Shown piece after piece: positions 25,953-35,587 of a stretch of DNA of 64,000 bases (positions within the stretch are counted from its first letter, which is position 1; the number at the start of each line of letters is the position of its first letter). The stretch covers positions 5,433,001 to 5,497,000 of the forward strand of contig NZ_JALPKR020000002.1 of assembly GCF_023195515.1 (NCBI RefSeq), written 5' to 3'. This DNA is from Variovorax sp. S12S4. GTDB taxonomy: Bacteria > Pseudomonadota > Gammaproteobacteria > Burkholderiales > Burkholderiaceae_C. The notes beneath the pieces are model-generated. The model saw nothing but the letters and a program-made list of their open reading frames with translations. It ran no database searches and was not told where the DNA came from. A program made the translations under genes and the position numbers.

Positions 25953-27143
25953 ATGGCACACCTTGACCCAGCCAGTTCTTCGCGCGGCGCACCCGTTGCC
26001 CCCGCGTCCGTCCAAGCTTCCGCCCGCGAGCGCGTCCGACGCCGGATCGGGTCGGTGGTTGCGCTGGTGCTGCCGCTGTGCCTGGCTGGCTGCGGGATTC
26101 CCGGCTTCAAGACGCCGGACACCAGCGGCTGGAGCAGCTCCCACGCGGAAGGCGAGCCGAAGATCGTTCCCATCACGCCCGAGCTGATCCGCACCCGCGC
26201 CGCGCAGGAGCCGCAGGGCGTGCCGGCGGAGGTGCGGCAGCTCTTCGGCAAGGCACCGGCCTACACGATCGCTCCGGGCGACGTGATCGGCATCGTGGTG
26301 TACCGGCATCCGGAACTCATGCCCAACGCGGGCGCCGTGATCTCGCAGCAGTCGGATCCGACGGGCGTGAGCGTGGCTCCCGGCTTCATCGTCGACGGAT
26401 CGGGCGAGATCAGCTTTCCCTACATCGGCCGCACCAAGGTCGAGGGCATGACGGAAAGCGCCGCCTCCGACCTGATCACGCGGCGCATTTCACCCTTCGT
26501 GAAAGACCCGCTGGTCAGCGTTCGGATCCAGTCGTTCCGCAGCCGCCGCGTGTACGTGGAAGGCGAGGTCCGCACCCCGGGCCTGCAGATCTTCACCGAC
26601 GTGCCGATGACGCTTGCAGAGGCGATCAACCGCGCCGGCAGCGTGACCACCGCCGCCGACCGCTCCCGCGTGACCCTCACGCGCGGCGAGCGCACGGTGA
26701 CCATCGACCTGCCGCTGCTGCAGCGCTACGGCTTCGACGCGAGCCGCATTCCGCTGCAGAACGGCGACCTCGTGAACGTGGGCACCCGCGAAGACAGCCG
26801 CGTGTATGTGATGGGCGAGATCCGCAACCCCTCGGCCCTGCTGATGCGCAACGGCAGGCTGAGCCTGAACGAGGCGCTGGGCGATGCGGGCGGGCCCGAC
26901 CTGCTGACCTCGTCGCCCGGCCAGATCTACGTGGTGCGCAACTCGCGCGGCGAAGTGCCCGAGATCTACCACCTCGACGCAAAGAACCCGGTGGCGCTGG
27001 CGCTGGCCGACCGCTTTCCGCTGCAGGCGCGCGACGTCGTCTACATCGACCCGGTGCCGCTGGTGCGATGGAACCGCGTCATCAGCCTGATCCTTCCCGC
27101 CGCGCAGGTCGTGAACCTTGGCGGCACGGCAAGCCGCCGCTGA
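25953..27143 (+). CDS. Wza-type polysaccharide export lipoprotein
   Basis: A 396-residue outer-membrane export protein. The N-terminus is long and basic before a lipoprotein signal (ALVLPLCLAGC, Cys near residue 49). The Poly_export domain YTIAPGDVIGIVVYRHPEL is followed by SLBB repeats (RRVYVEGEVRTPGLQIF and SRVYVMGEIRNPSALLM). The C-terminus RWNRVISLILPAAQVV is the amphipathic helix that forms the outer-membrane barrel in Wza. Start ATG 25953 has AAGGA 7 bases upstream. It is separated by only 47 bp from the hydrolase, so it is likely in the same transcript. Confidence 0.92.
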   Translation: MAHLDPASSSRGAPVAPASVQASARERVRRRIGSVVALVLPLCLAGCGIPGFKTPDTSGWSSSHAEGEPKIVPITPELIRTRAAQEPQGVPAEVRQLFGKAPAYTIAPGDVIGIVVYRHPELMPNAGAVISQQSDPTGVSVAPGFIVDGSGEISFPYIGRTKVEGMTESAASDLITRRISPFVKDPLVSVRIQSFRSRRVYVEGEVRTPGLQIFTDVPMTLAEAINRAGSVTTAADRSRVTLTRGERTVTIDLPLLQRYGFDASRIPLQNGDLVNVGTREDSRVYVMGEIRNPSALLMRNGRLSLNEALGDAGGPDLLTSSPGQIYVVRNSRGEVPEIYHLDAKNPVALALADRFPLQARDVVYIDPVPLVRWNRVISLILPAAQVVNLGGTASRR

Positions 27144-27182
27144 ACCCTCCCTCCCGTCCAGGCAACCCAAAAAGGTGATCTC

Positions 27183-29495
27183 ATGAATGCGCACTGGCAA
27201 CCCATGGTTACCGCCCCCACAGATGCGGCGCCGGCTTCCGAGCAGCCTCCTTCAAGACTGCGGGAGCACATCGACCTGCTGATCGACAACCGATGGAAGA
27301 TCGCGAAGATCACCGCGGTGGCACTGCTGATCGGCGCCGCCTACGCGATGTTCGGGCCGCGCGTGTACGAGGCCAACGTGCTCATCCAGGTCGAAGACCC
27401 GGAGCGCTCGGGCGGCACGCTGGTCGGCGACTCCGCGAGCAGCGCACTGAACGCCAAGACGCCGACGGCCGGCGAGGCCGAGATCCTGAAGTCGCGCCTG
27501 GTGCTCGGGCAGGCCATCGAGAACACCAAGCTCTACATCGAGGCCGAGCCGCTCTATCTGCCGATCGTCGGCCCCTGGCTCGCACGCCGCGCGAAGACGC
27601 TCTCCGAACCCGGCTTTGCGGGCCTTTCGGGCTACGTGAGCGGCAACGAGCGCATCGTGGTGGCGCAGATGGACGTGCCGACGGATCTGGAGGGCACGCG
27701 TTTCCTGTTGACCGCCGGCGAGAACGGCGCCTACACGCTGACGCACCCCAAGCTGGATGCACCGATCGAAGGCAAGGTCGGCACGCCGCTCGACGCCGAA
27801 ACGCCGCTCGGCCCTGTGCACCTGCTGGTGGGCTCCGTCTCGGGGTTGCCGGGCGCCGCGTTCTCGCTGGTGCGCCAGTCGAAGCAGCTCACGCTGCTCG
27901 AGCTGCAGAAGGACCTGCGCGTCATCGAAAAAGGCAAGCAGTCTTCGGTGATGGACGTGAGCTGGCAGACCGGCAACCGCACGCAGCTGGCCAATCTTCT
28001 CAATGAAGTCGCTCGGCTGTATGTTCGCGTGAACATCGACCAGAAGACGGCACAGGCCCAGCGCGCGCTCAACTTCCTGGGCGGCGAGCTGCCCAAGTTC
28101 AAGCAGCAGCTGGAGGACTCCGAAGAGGTCTACAACCAGTACCGCAACCGCAACGGCACGATCAGCCTCGACGACGAGGCGCGCAACGCGCTGTCGCAGA
28201 ACATCGACCTGCAGACCAAGCTCTTCGATGCAACGCAGAAGCGGCTGGAGCTGACCGAGCGCTTCACGGCCCGCGACCCGAGCGTCATGACCATCGACGC
28301 GCAGATCGCCTCGCTGAAGAAGGCACTCGGCGGCGTGGAACAGCGCATCCGCCGCATGCCCATGATGCAGCAGGACTCGCTGCGCATGCAGCGGGACATC
28401 AAGGTCAACACCGACCTCTACGTGTCGCTCCTGAACAGCTCGCTGCAGATGCGGCTCGCGAAAGAGGGGCGCATCGGCAACGTGCGCGTGCTCGACCAGG
28501 CGCTGACGCCTGAAAAGCAGATCCGGCCCAAGGCCTCGATCACCATGGCGCTTGCGCTGCTGGCGGGCCTGTTCATCGGTGCGGCCTCGACCTTCATGCG
28601 CAGGTCGTGGCGCAACACCATTGCCAGCCCGGCCGAGATCGAAACCCACACCGGCCTGGACGTGTACAGCACCGTCACGCTGAGCGACCAGCAGCGCCAT
28701 CTCGACCGCGCCGTGCTCCACGGCAAGCCCGGCGTGCACCTGCTGGCGGCGGCTCATCCGGATGATCCGGCGCTCGAGGGCTTGCGGCGGCTGCGCACCG
28801 CGCTGAAGTTCGCGATGCCGCGCGCGCTGAACAACCGGATCATGATTTCGAGCGCCACGCCCGGCGCGGGCAAGACCTTCGTGTCGTCCAACCTCGCGGC
28901 GGTGCTTGCATCGAGCGGCCGGTGCGTGCTGCTGATCGATGCCGACCTGCGGCGCAGCAGCGTGGCACCCCGCTTCGGACTGAAGCGCACAGGCGGCCTC
29001 TCGGAGCTGATCCAGGGCTCCATCGAGCTCGACGGCGCCATCCACAAGGGAGTCCTGCCGCATCTCGACGTGATGACGACAGGCGCGTTGCCGTCCGACC
29101 CGACGGGCCTTCTCACGAGCGATGCCTTCGCCCGCGTGCTCGAGAAGGTCTCGACGCGCTACGACGTGGTGATCGTCGACACGCCGCCCACCCTGCTCGC
29201 ATCGGAAACGGCCGAGATGGCGACCTGCATGGGCACGCTGCTCATGGTTGCGCGCGCCGGCGACAACGAACTGGGCGACCTGACCGAAAGCGTGAAGCAG
29301 CTGCGGCATGCCGGTGCGCATTTCCAGGGCGTGGTGCTCAACGCGCTCGACACGCGCCGGCGCTACTACGGCAGCCTTGCCTACCGCTACGGTGCCTACC
29401 GGCTGCGGGCCCATGACTACCCGACAGCGCCCGAACTGCCCCGGCCCGCAACGCCGGTCGCAGCCGCGGCCGCCGCGGAGGGAGCGACAGCGTGA
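27183..29495 (+). CDS. Wzc-type chain-length determinant tyrosine autokinase
   Basis: A 770-residue inner-membrane protein. The Wzz domain starts with TM1 (IAKITAVALLIGAAYAMFG, about 40-58), a large periplasmic helical part, then TM2 (ASITMALALLAGLFIGAAS, about 450-468). The cytoplasmic BY-kinase has Walker A ATPGAGKTF near 558, A' LLIDADLRR and Walker B VVIVDTPP. The C-terminal tyrosine cluster (RRRYYGSLAYRYGAYR) is the autophosphorylation tail. Wza and Wzc together span the envelope and set polymer length. The stop overlaps the next start as GTGA. Confidence 0.93.
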   Translation: MNAHWQPMVTAPTDAAPASEQPPSRLREHIDLLIDNRWKIAKITAVALLIGAAYAMFGPRVYEANVLIQVEDPERSGGTLVGDSASSALNAKTPTAGEAEILKSRLVLGQAIENTKLYIEAEPLYLPIVGPWLARRAKTLSEPGFAGLSGYVSGNERIVVAQMDVPTDLEGTRFLLTAGENGAYTLTHPKLDAPIEGKVGTPLDAETPLGPVHLLVGSVSGLPGAAFSLVRQSKQLTLLELQKDLRVIEKGKQSSVMDVSWQTGNRTQLANLLNEVARLYVRVNIDQKTAQAQRALNFLGGELPKFKQQLEDSEEVYNQYRNRNGTISLDDEARNALSQNIDLQTKLFDATQKRLELTERFTARDPSVMTIDAQIASLKKALGGVEQRIRRMPMMQQDSLRMQRDIKVNTDLYVSLLNSSLQMRLAKEGRIGNVRVLDQALTPEKQIRPKASITMALALLAGLFIGAASTFMRRSWRNTIASPAEIETHTGLDVYSTVTLSDQQRHLDRAVLHGKPGVHLLAAAHPDDPALEGLRRLRTALKFAMPRALNNRIMISSATPGAGKTFVSSNLAAVLASSGRCVLLIDADLRRSSVAPRFGLKRTGGLSELIQGSIELDGAIHKGVLPHLDVMTTGALPSDPTGLLTSDAFARVLEKVSTRYDVVIVDTPPTLLASETAEMATCMGTLLMVARAGDNELGDLTESVKQLRHAGAHFQGVVLNALDTRRRYYGSLAYRYGAYRLRAHDYPTAPELPRPATPVAAAAAAEGATA

Positions 29496-30154
29496 ACACC
29501 CTGCGATCGAATGCTCCCGTCCAGTGGGCGGGCAATTCGCGGTTGCTGATGGCCACCAAGCGCGGTATGGACATCGTGATGGCGAGCTGCTTCTTCCTCT
29601 TCCTGGGCTGGGTCTACGCGATGGTGTGGCTCGGCGTGCGGCTGACCTCCGGCGGCCCGGCGATCTACAAGCAGCCGCGCTACGGCCGGGACGGGCGCGT
29701 CTTCAGCTTCTACAAGTTCCGCTCGATGGTGGCCGACTCCGACGCAGTGCTGGCGCGCCACCTGCGGGAGAACGAAGAGGCGCGGCGGCAATGGGACATG
29801 TACCAGAAGCTGGAGCATGACCCGCGCATCACGCCCTTCGGCGCGTTCCTGCGCAAGTACAGCCTCGACGAACTGCCGCAGTTCTGGAACGTGCTCAAGG
29901 GCGACATGAGCATGGTCGGCCCGCGCCCCTGCATGTTCTCGCAGAAGGACCTGTACGGCCCTTACTGGGGCCACTACTGCTCGGTGCGCCCGGGCATCAC
30001 CGGCCTGTGGCAGGTGAGCGGGCGCAGCGAGGTCAGCTACCGGCGCAGGGCCGCCATGGATGCCGACTACGTCGCCACGCTGTCCCTGCGCCAGGACATC
30101 GTGATCCTGCTGAAAACCTTTCTGGTGGTCGCGGGCGCAAAGGGTTCCGGCTAG
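29492..30154 (+). CDS. Undecaprenyl-phosphate sugar phosphotransferase (initiating)
   Basis: A 220-residue bacterial sugar transferase (PF02397 type), only the catalytic half with one membrane segment ([18 protein letters not shown]). Family marks include [45 protein letters not shown] and the [14 protein letters not shown] box. It should place the first sugar phosphate (Glc or Gal) on undecaprenyl phosphate. GTG start inside the Wzc stop. Confidence 0.92.
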   Translation: MNTLRSNAPVQWAGNSRLLMATKRGMDIVMASCFFLFLGWVYAMVWLGVRLTSGGPAIYKQPRYGRDGRVFSFYKFRSMVADSDAVLARHLRENEEARRQWDMYQKLEHDPRITPFGAFLRKYSLDELPQFWNVLKGDMSMVGPRPCMFSQKDLYGPYWGHYCSVRPGITGLWQVSGRSEVSYRRRAAMDADYVATLSLRQDIVILLKTFLVVAGAKGSG

Positions 30155-30218
30155 GCGCCGGGGCCCGCGCACTCCCTGTTCCGACATCTCAATCCTCAAC
30201 CTTCAACCGAAAGAACAT

Positions 30219-31196
30219 ATGCGTATATACGTTGCTGGTCATCGCGGCATGGTGGGTCAGTCGCTCATGAAGCGCCTGCGGGGCCTCGGGCACGAGGTCG
30301 TCACGCGCGGCCGCGAGGAGCTCGACCTGCTCGACCAGGAGGCAGTGCGCCGGTTCTTCGCCACCGAGCAGATCGACCAGGTCTATCTCGCGGCGGCAAG
30401 GGTCGGCGGCATCCACGCCAACATGACCTACCCGGCGGAGTTCATCTACCAGAACCTCCTGATCGCCGCCAATGTCACGCACCAGGCGTTCCTTGCGAAC
30501 GTCAGGCGTCTCCTGTTCCTCGGCTCGAGCTGCATCTACCCGCGGCTTGCCGAGCAGCCCATCCACGAAGATGCGCTGCTCGGCGGCAAGCTCGAGCCGA
30601 CGAACGAACCCTATGCAATCGCCAAGATTGCAGGCATCAAGCTGTGCGAGAGCTACAACCGGCAGTACGGCGCCTCCCACGGCATCGACTACCGCAGCGT
30701 GATGCCCACCAACCTGTACGGGCCCGGCGACAACTACCACGCGCAGAACAGCCACGTGGTGCCGGCCCTCATCAGGCGCTTTCACCTGGCCAAGCTGGAG
30801 AACGCCCCCGAGGTGGTGATCTGGGGCACCGGCCGCGCGCGGCGCGAGTTCCTCTATGTCGACGACATGGCCGACGGCTGCATCGCGGTGATGGACATGA
30901 CGCGCGACAGCTACGAGCAGCACACCACGCCCATGTGCGCCCACATCAACCTCGGCACGGGTGAAGACCTGTCGATCGGCGAACTGGCAGCGTTGATCGG
31001 CGACGTCGTCGGCTACCGCGGCCGGATCTGCTTCGACACCTCGCAGCCGGACGGCGCGCCCAGGAAGCTGCTCGACGTGTCGTGCGCAGCCGCCATCGGG
31101 TGGCAAGCCACGGTGCCGCTCGAAGAAGGCCTGCGCCGCACCTATGCGGCCTACCAGGAGGCGATCCGCCCGGTCCAAGAGATCGCCCACGCCTGA
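30219..31196 (+). CDS. fcl: GDP-L-fucose synthase
   Basis: A 325-residue short-chain dehydrogenase of the WcaG/Fcl family converting GDP-4-keto-6-deoxymannose to GDP-L-fucose with NADPH. The Rossmann motif is [12 protein letters not shown], the catalytic Ser is in LGSSCIYP, and Y-A-I-A-K (near 131) holds Tyr and Lys. [13 protein letters not shown] is the usual later block. The GDP-mannose 4,6-dehydratase (gmd) that makes its substrate is not in the window, while ManC at 39095 supplies GDP-mannose. It marks the exopolysaccharide as probably fucose-containing. Confidence 0.94.
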   Translation: MRIYVAGHRGMVGQSLMKRLRGLGHEVVTRGREELDLLDQEAVRRFFATEQIDQVYLAAARVGGIHANMTYPAEFIYQNLLIAANVTHQAFLANVRRLLFLGSSCIYPRLAEQPIHEDALLGGKLEPTNEPYAIAKIAGIKLCESYNRQYGASHGIDYRSVMPTNLYGPGDNYHAQNSHVVPALIRRFHLAKLENAPEVVIWGTGRARREFLYVDDMADGCIAVMDMTRDSYEQHTTPMCAHINLGTGEDLSIGELAALIGDVVGYRGRICFDTSQPDGAPRKLLDVSCAAAIGWQATVPLEEGLRRTYAAYQEAIRPVQEIAHA

Positions 31197-31240
31197 GCCG
31201 AACACTTCACACCCCCGACCTCCACCCACAAGGCCCTGTC

Positions 31241-32569
31241 ATGAGAACACTCTGCTTCTGGTTCGGCATTGCGGCTGCGTTCGCATGCGCCCAGGTAGAC
31301 CCGGTCTGGGGCTACGCGGCGGTGTGCGTGCTCTCGCTGGTGCAGCTTGCAATGCTCGGCGCCGCGGGAACGAGCACGTTCCTGCTGATCCACTATACCG
31401 CGGTACTCACCTACTTCTCGGTGGCGCCGGCCATGCAGATCGCGGCCGACGTTTCGTTCTGGGACACGGGCGTGATCGGCGCGGGCGCGCACACGCAAGC
31501 CATCACGCTGCTGCTGCTGTACATGGCGGGTGTGGAGGCCGCCAGGTTCGGCATGCATGAGGCGGCGGCCCCGGCTTTCGCGCGCGGGGCCGGCGTGCCC
31601 GAGACGCAGATCGCCGGCGTTGCGCACCCTGTGCTGCTGCTGTTGAGCGGCACGGTCGCGGCGTTCGCGTCGCTGTTCATCCGCCCCGACCTGAACTTCA
31701 TCGCACGCGGCCTGCCGGACGAAGGCCAGAACCTCCCGGTCGATTTCATCGTCTATTCGACGCTGCCGAAGCTCATCGTGCTGATGTGCTTCGTGGCGCT
31801 GGCCATCCACGCATACCGCCGCCGGACGATCTGGTCGTGGTGTGCCGCCGGCTTTGCGCTGGTGCTGGCCGGCATTGCGGCCTATCCGGTCAACACGCCC
31901 CGGCAGATCCTGCTGATCGGCCTGCTGCCGCTTTTCATCTACGTGCTTGGCGTGAAGCGCCGCTGGCTGCTCGCCATGCTGATCTTCGGTGCCATCGCCG
32001 GCCTCGGCCCGGTGCTGAACCTGATTTCTCGCGGCAGCTTCTGGGGCGAGACGCTCACCACCTTTCCCTACAGCCAGGACTTCGACGCGATGTACATCGT
32101 GGCCGGGCTGTTGGAGCGCGCGCCCGAACCAGAGCTCGGTTTCGGGCGCTACCTGTTGTCGGCCTTCTCTTTCATGCTGCCGCGCAGCCTGAAGATGTAT
32201 CCGGAGTTCGACCCCCTCGGATGGCCGGCCGTGCTGGGCAACTTCTCGCAGAGCAATCTCTCGCTGCCGCCATTCACCACGGCGTACTTCGACTTCGGCC
32301 TGGCGGGGCCGGTGATGCTTGGCCTGGCGGTCTCGGCCCTGTTCCGCGTGCTCGACAAGGTGGCCCAGCCGCATGCCGCGCTCTCGAGCACCTACCTGTG
32401 CGCTCTGGTGCTGCTGGCCGCATATGTGCCCTTCATGCGCGGCCCGATTCTCGGGTGGGGCCCGTTCGCGGCCTCGGGGCTGATCGCGGCCGTTTTTGCC
32501 GGGCTGCTGAGCTCGCGGTTTCGCCAGCCGCGCCGCGCGCCGGCGATCTACGCCCAGGGCACGACGTGA
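31241..32569 (+). CDS. Wzy-like O-antigen/EPS polymerase, putative
   Basis: A 442-residue integral membrane protein with about ten or more hydrophobic segments, starting ATG 31241. A periplasmic loop in the second half (about 265-340, FWGETLTTFPYSQDFDAMY to LPRSLKMYPEFD) has the arrangement of polymerase catalytic loops. Sequence alone is poorly conserved in this class; the call rests on topology and its place between the sugar-nucleotide gene and glycosyltransferases in a locus that also has Wza, Wzc and a flippase. Confidence 0.7.
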   Translation: MRTLCFWFGIAAAFACAQVDPVWGYAAVCVLSLVQLAMLGAAGTSTFLLIHYTAVLTYFSVAPAMQIAADVSFWDTGVIGAGAHTQAITLLLLYMAGVEAARFGMHEAAAPAFARGAGVPETQIAGVAHPVLLLLSGTVAAFASLFIRPDLNFIARGLPDEGQNLPVDFIVYSTLPKLIVLMCFVALAIHAYRRRTIWSWCAAGFALVLAGIAAYPVNTPRQILLIGLLPLFIYVLGVKRRWLLAMLIFGAIAGLGPVLNLISRGSFWGETLTTFPYSQDFDAMYIVAGLLERAPEPELGFGRYLLSAFSFMLPRSLKMYPEFDPLGWPAVLGNFSQSNLSLPPFTTAYFDFGLAGPVMLGLAVSALFRVLDKVAQPHAALSSTYLCALVLLAAYVPFMRGPILGWGPFAASGLIAAVFAGLLSSRFRQPRRAPAIYAQGTT

Positions 32570-32578
32570 GGCTTCACC

Positions 32579-33673
32579 ATGTACAAATACCTCTTCTACG
32601 ACTCGATCAGCCTCAACAAGGGCGCGGGCGGCGTGCTGAATGTGTCCGATCTTCTGCTGCGCAGGATGCGCATGTGCAAGGGCGACCACATCCAGCCGAT
32701 CAGCGAGCGGCACCCGCGCATATACGCCGCGGCGCAGCGCCTGAAGATCAGCCGGTTCCTGCTGGAGATAGCGCTCTACAACTATCACCGGCTGAGGGCG
32801 CTGGTATCCGGCGAGACGGTGTTCTCGCTGTTCCCCAACTACTTCCTTCCGTTCACGCTTTTCGGGCGCCACCGCGATTCGATCGTGGTGGTGCACGACC
32901 TGCAGTACAAGGCCTATCCGCAGTATTTCAGCCGCACCAAGCGCCTGTGGCTCGACTGGTGCCTGCGGCGCGTGGCGCGCAGCGCGGCCGATGTGGTGTT
33001 CATCAGCAGGAGCAGCCAGCAGGATTTCGAGCGCTACTTCGGGCGCTGCGAGCACCCGAACGTCATCTTCAACCCGGTCGATGCGACGCGCTCGCCCGGC
33101 CCGCCGGGCCCGGTCAAGCCGGCACGCGCGGCGGCCATTGGCGAGCGCTACCTCATCGCCTCGTACCACTACTACCCGCACAAGAACTTCGACGGCACGC
33201 TGAAGCTGTTCGAGCGCATGAAGCGCGAGGGCCTGGTCGACTGGCTGGACGTTACCGGCAACGGCGCCGCGGAGGTGAAGCGGATGGCCGCCCGCATGGA
33301 TCCCGCCATCAGCGGCTGCGTGCGCCACAGGGGAATGGTTTCGCGCAAGGAGCTGACGCAGCTGTACTGCGGCGCGGCGGCCTTCATTTCGCTGTCGGCG
33401 TTCGAGGGCTTCAACCTTTCCGCCGCCGAGGCCGCCACGCTGGGCGTGCCGCTGCTGCTGTCGGACATTCCGGTGCACAGGGAGCTGTTCGGCGACTACG
33501 CCTTCTTCATCGGCAACGGCTCCACCGACCTCGACGGTTTGTCGCGCTACCTGGCCGAGCACCGGGCCAAGCAGCCGGCCTGGCCGCTCGCCGAAGCTTG
33601 CGCACCGGGCACGGTGGCAAGGCGCTACCTCACGCTCAAGCATGAAGCCGTTTCGCTCGCGGGGGCCATGTGA
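32579..33673 (+). CDS. Glycosyltransferase family 4
   Basis: A 364-residue GT-B glycosyltransferase. The C-terminal half carries the GT4 block: YLIASYHYYPHKNFDGTLKL, then RGMVSRKELTQLYCGAAAF and the nucleotide-sugar contact SLSAFEGFNLSAAEAATLGVP. The N-terminus (YLFYDSISLNKGAGGVLNV) is the acceptor side. Donor and linkage cannot be predicted. Its stop overlaps the next start (TGATG). Confidence 0.88.
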   Translation: MYKYLFYDSISLNKGAGGVLNVSDLLLRRMRMCKGDHIQPISERHPRIYAAAQRLKISRFLLEIALYNYHRLRALVSGETVFSLFPNYFLPFTLFGRHRDSIVVVHDLQYKAYPQYFSRTKRLWLDWCLRRVARSAADVVFISRSSQQDFERYFGRCEHPNVIFNPVDATRSPGPPGPVKPARAAAIGERYLIASYHYYPHKNFDGTLKLFERMKREGLVDWLDVTGNGAAEVKRMAARMDPAISGCVRHRGMVSRKELTQLYCGAAAFISLSAFEGFNLSAAEAATLGVPLLLSDIPVHRELFGDYAFFIGNGSTDLDGLSRYLAEHRAKQPAWPLAEACAPGTVARRYLTLKHEAVSLAGAM

Positions 33674-34614
33674 TGACCTGGCTTGCAGGCGCTCTTCGGC
33701 GGCTTCTCCCGGCATGGCTGCTGTGCGCGGCTTGCGCGGCGTCGGCCGCGCCGCCGATGACGGGCTTCGGGGTGATGGTGCATTACCTGCCCGACAAGCA
33801 GACCATTGCCGATGTGGCGCGATTCGATGCCGAGGCGCTTGCGGCATCGCTCGCACGCATGCGGGCCTCCTACCTCATCCTGACGCTCGGCCAGAACAAC
33901 GGCCAGTTCATCGCGCCCAATGCCGCGCTGGAGCTGCTGTGCCCCGGCAGCATCGAGAACCGCCCGCCGCGCGACCTGCCGATGGAGATCGGCCGCGCCT
34001 TGCAGCGCCGTGGCATCGGGCTGGTGCTGTATTTGCCCTTCCGTGCGCCGCAGGGCGATGCCTACCTGATGGATTGCCTGGGCGATGTTTCGGAGCAGAA
34101 GCCGCCGCCCGCGCGCTTCATCGCCGGATGGACCGCGGTGGTCCGGGAATGGTCGGAACACTACGGCGCGCTGGCCAAGGGCTGGTGGTTCGACGGTGTC
34201 TACAACACCAAGGGCATGTCGGCCGAAGACTGGAACGGGCTCTGCGCCGCCGCGCGCACCGGTGCGCCCAAGCGGTGGCTCGCCTTCAACTCCGGCGAGG
34301 GGCCGCAGCGCTTCAGTGCCAAGGCCGCGCCGTGCCAGAACCTCATGGCGGGCGAGCTCCTGCAGCCTCCGGCGCCTTCGGTGCCTTCCACCACCCCCGC
34401 ATCGGGCCTGGCGTTCCACGTGCTCACGCCGCTCGGCGCGTCGTGGGGCCAGACCACTGCGCCTCGCTTCACGGCCGCCCAGGTGCGCGACTGGATCGCC
34501 GATGCGAAAGCGCGCGGCGGGCTGTTCACGCTCGATCTGCCGCTGGACTCGGACTACCGCTTTCTACCCACGCACATCGCGCTGGTGCGCAGCGCCACCG
34601 CGCCGCGGCCCTGA
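33673..34614 (+). CDS. Secreted alpha-L-fucosidase-like protein
   Basis: A 313-residue protein with a cleavable signal (hydrophobic LLPAWLLCAACAASAAPP). The body reads like a shortened GH29 TIM barrel: YLILTLGQNNGQFIAPN occupies the place of the LTAKHHDGF strand of fucosidases, and GWWFDGVYNTKG the place of the W-x-D-G nucleophile strand. The match is by eye and partial, so activity is unproven. A periplasmic trimming or quality-control enzyme for a fucose-containing polymer is plausible because GDP-fucose synthase sits in the same operon. GTG 33670 is the alternative start. Confidence 0.5.
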   Translation: MTWLAGALRRLLPAWLLCAACAASAAPPMTGFGVMVHYLPDKQTIADVARFDAEALAASLARMRASYLILTLGQNNGQFIAPNAALELLCPGSIENRPPRDLPMEIGRALQRRGIGLVLYLPFRAPQGDAYLMDCLGDVSEQKPPPARFIAGWTAVVREWSEHYGALAKGWWFDGVYNTKGMSAEDWNGLCAAARTGAPKRWLAFNSGEGPQRFSAKAAPCQNLMAGELLQPPAPSVPSTTPASGLAFHVLTPLGASWGQTTAPRFTAAQVRDWIADAKARGGLFTLDLPLDSDYRFLPTHIALVRSATAPRP

Positions 34615-34654
34615 GTGCCGACCCACGACCAACGCCATCTTTTTTCCATAGCCC

Positions 34655-35587
34655 ATGACCAACGCTCTCGCATTCATCGTGGTGGAAGACCGCCAGAACA
34701 AGACCCTGCTGCTGTGCCGCGAGTCCGCGGCCCGGGCCGAGGAGCATCTCGTCGTGCTGGCGGGCACCGACGCCGGCCCCGACTACGAGCGCCTGTGCAG
34801 CCACTATGTGCACTTGTCGAGCAATTCGCCGGAGTTCGAGAAGATCTGCTTCCGGCGCTACTTCCTCCTGGCCGAATATCTCAAGGCGCATCCGGAGTGC
34901 CGCGAGTTCGTGCTGATCGACAGCGACGTGCTGCTGTTTCGCGGCGTCGGCGCGCACATACGGCGCGTGGCCGGAAAGGCGGATTTCTCCGGCTCCTACA
35001 TGCGCCCCCGCGACGGCTGGGACCCATGCCAGATATCGCCGCACGTGAGCTACTGGACCGCGATGGGCCTGCAGCGCTTCATCGCCTTTGTGCTCAACAC
35101 CTACGCCACGCCCGCCGGCCGCCGCAAGCTGCGCGCGATTGCGGCGCGGTTCGCAGCCCGCGGCGTGCGCGGCGGCGTGTCCGACATGACGCTGCTCCAC
35201 CTCTGGGCCCAGGCGAGCGGCAATGCGGATCCGATCAACCGCGTGTTCGGCGGACGGATGATCGACCACAACATCAACGGCGGCCACAACCTGCTGTTGA
35301 ACGAATTCCAGGCCCGGGGCGGCGCCAAGCGCATCGTGTATGTCGACGGCCAGCCCAGCGTGGTCACGCCGGCCGGCGAGCTGGTGGGCGTGATGGCCCT
35401 GCACTTCCAGGGCAGCGCAAAGATGGCCATGTCGCACGTGCTGCATGGCCGCGTGCACACGGCCGCCGCGCTGACGTATGTGCTGCAGGCGGCGCGCCGC
35501 GCCAAGAACTGGGCCTTCGGCCGCGGCCTGCTCGCGCAGCGTGCCGCCGGCGCCGGCCCATTCGCGGGCGCCTCCGCGCCGAAATGA
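34655..35587 (+). CDS. GT-A fold glycosyltransferase-like protein
   Basis: A 310-residue soluble protein with a nucleotide-sugar transferase look: FVLIDSDVLLF gives a DxD-type metal motif near residue 90 and SDMTLLHLW a later conserved acidic patch, as in capsular or lipopolysaccharide GT-A enzymes. No exact family was recognised. It overlaps the flippase by ATGA and is therefore part of the operon. Confidence 0.55.
   Translation: MTNALAFIVVEDRQNKTLLLCRESAARAEEHLVVLAGTDAGPDYERLCSHYVHLSSNSPEFEKICFRRYFLLAEYLKAHPECREFVLIDSDVLLFRGVGAHIRRVAGKADFSGSYMRPRDGWDPCQISPHVSYWTAMGLQRFIAFVLNTYATPAGRRKLRAIAARFAARGVRGGVSDMTLLHLWAQASGNADPINRVFGGRMIDHNINGGHNLLLNEFQARGGAKRIVYVDGQPSVVTPAGELVGVMALHFQGSAKMAMSHVLHGRVHTAAALTYVLQAARRAKNWAFGRGLLAQRAAGAGPFAGASAPK

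Noticed and set aside
27252-29414. 720-codon minus-strand frame under the wzc gene
   Set aside because: Shadow of the tyrosine kinase gene, which has Walker motifs and a Tyr tail; the antisense product has no domain.
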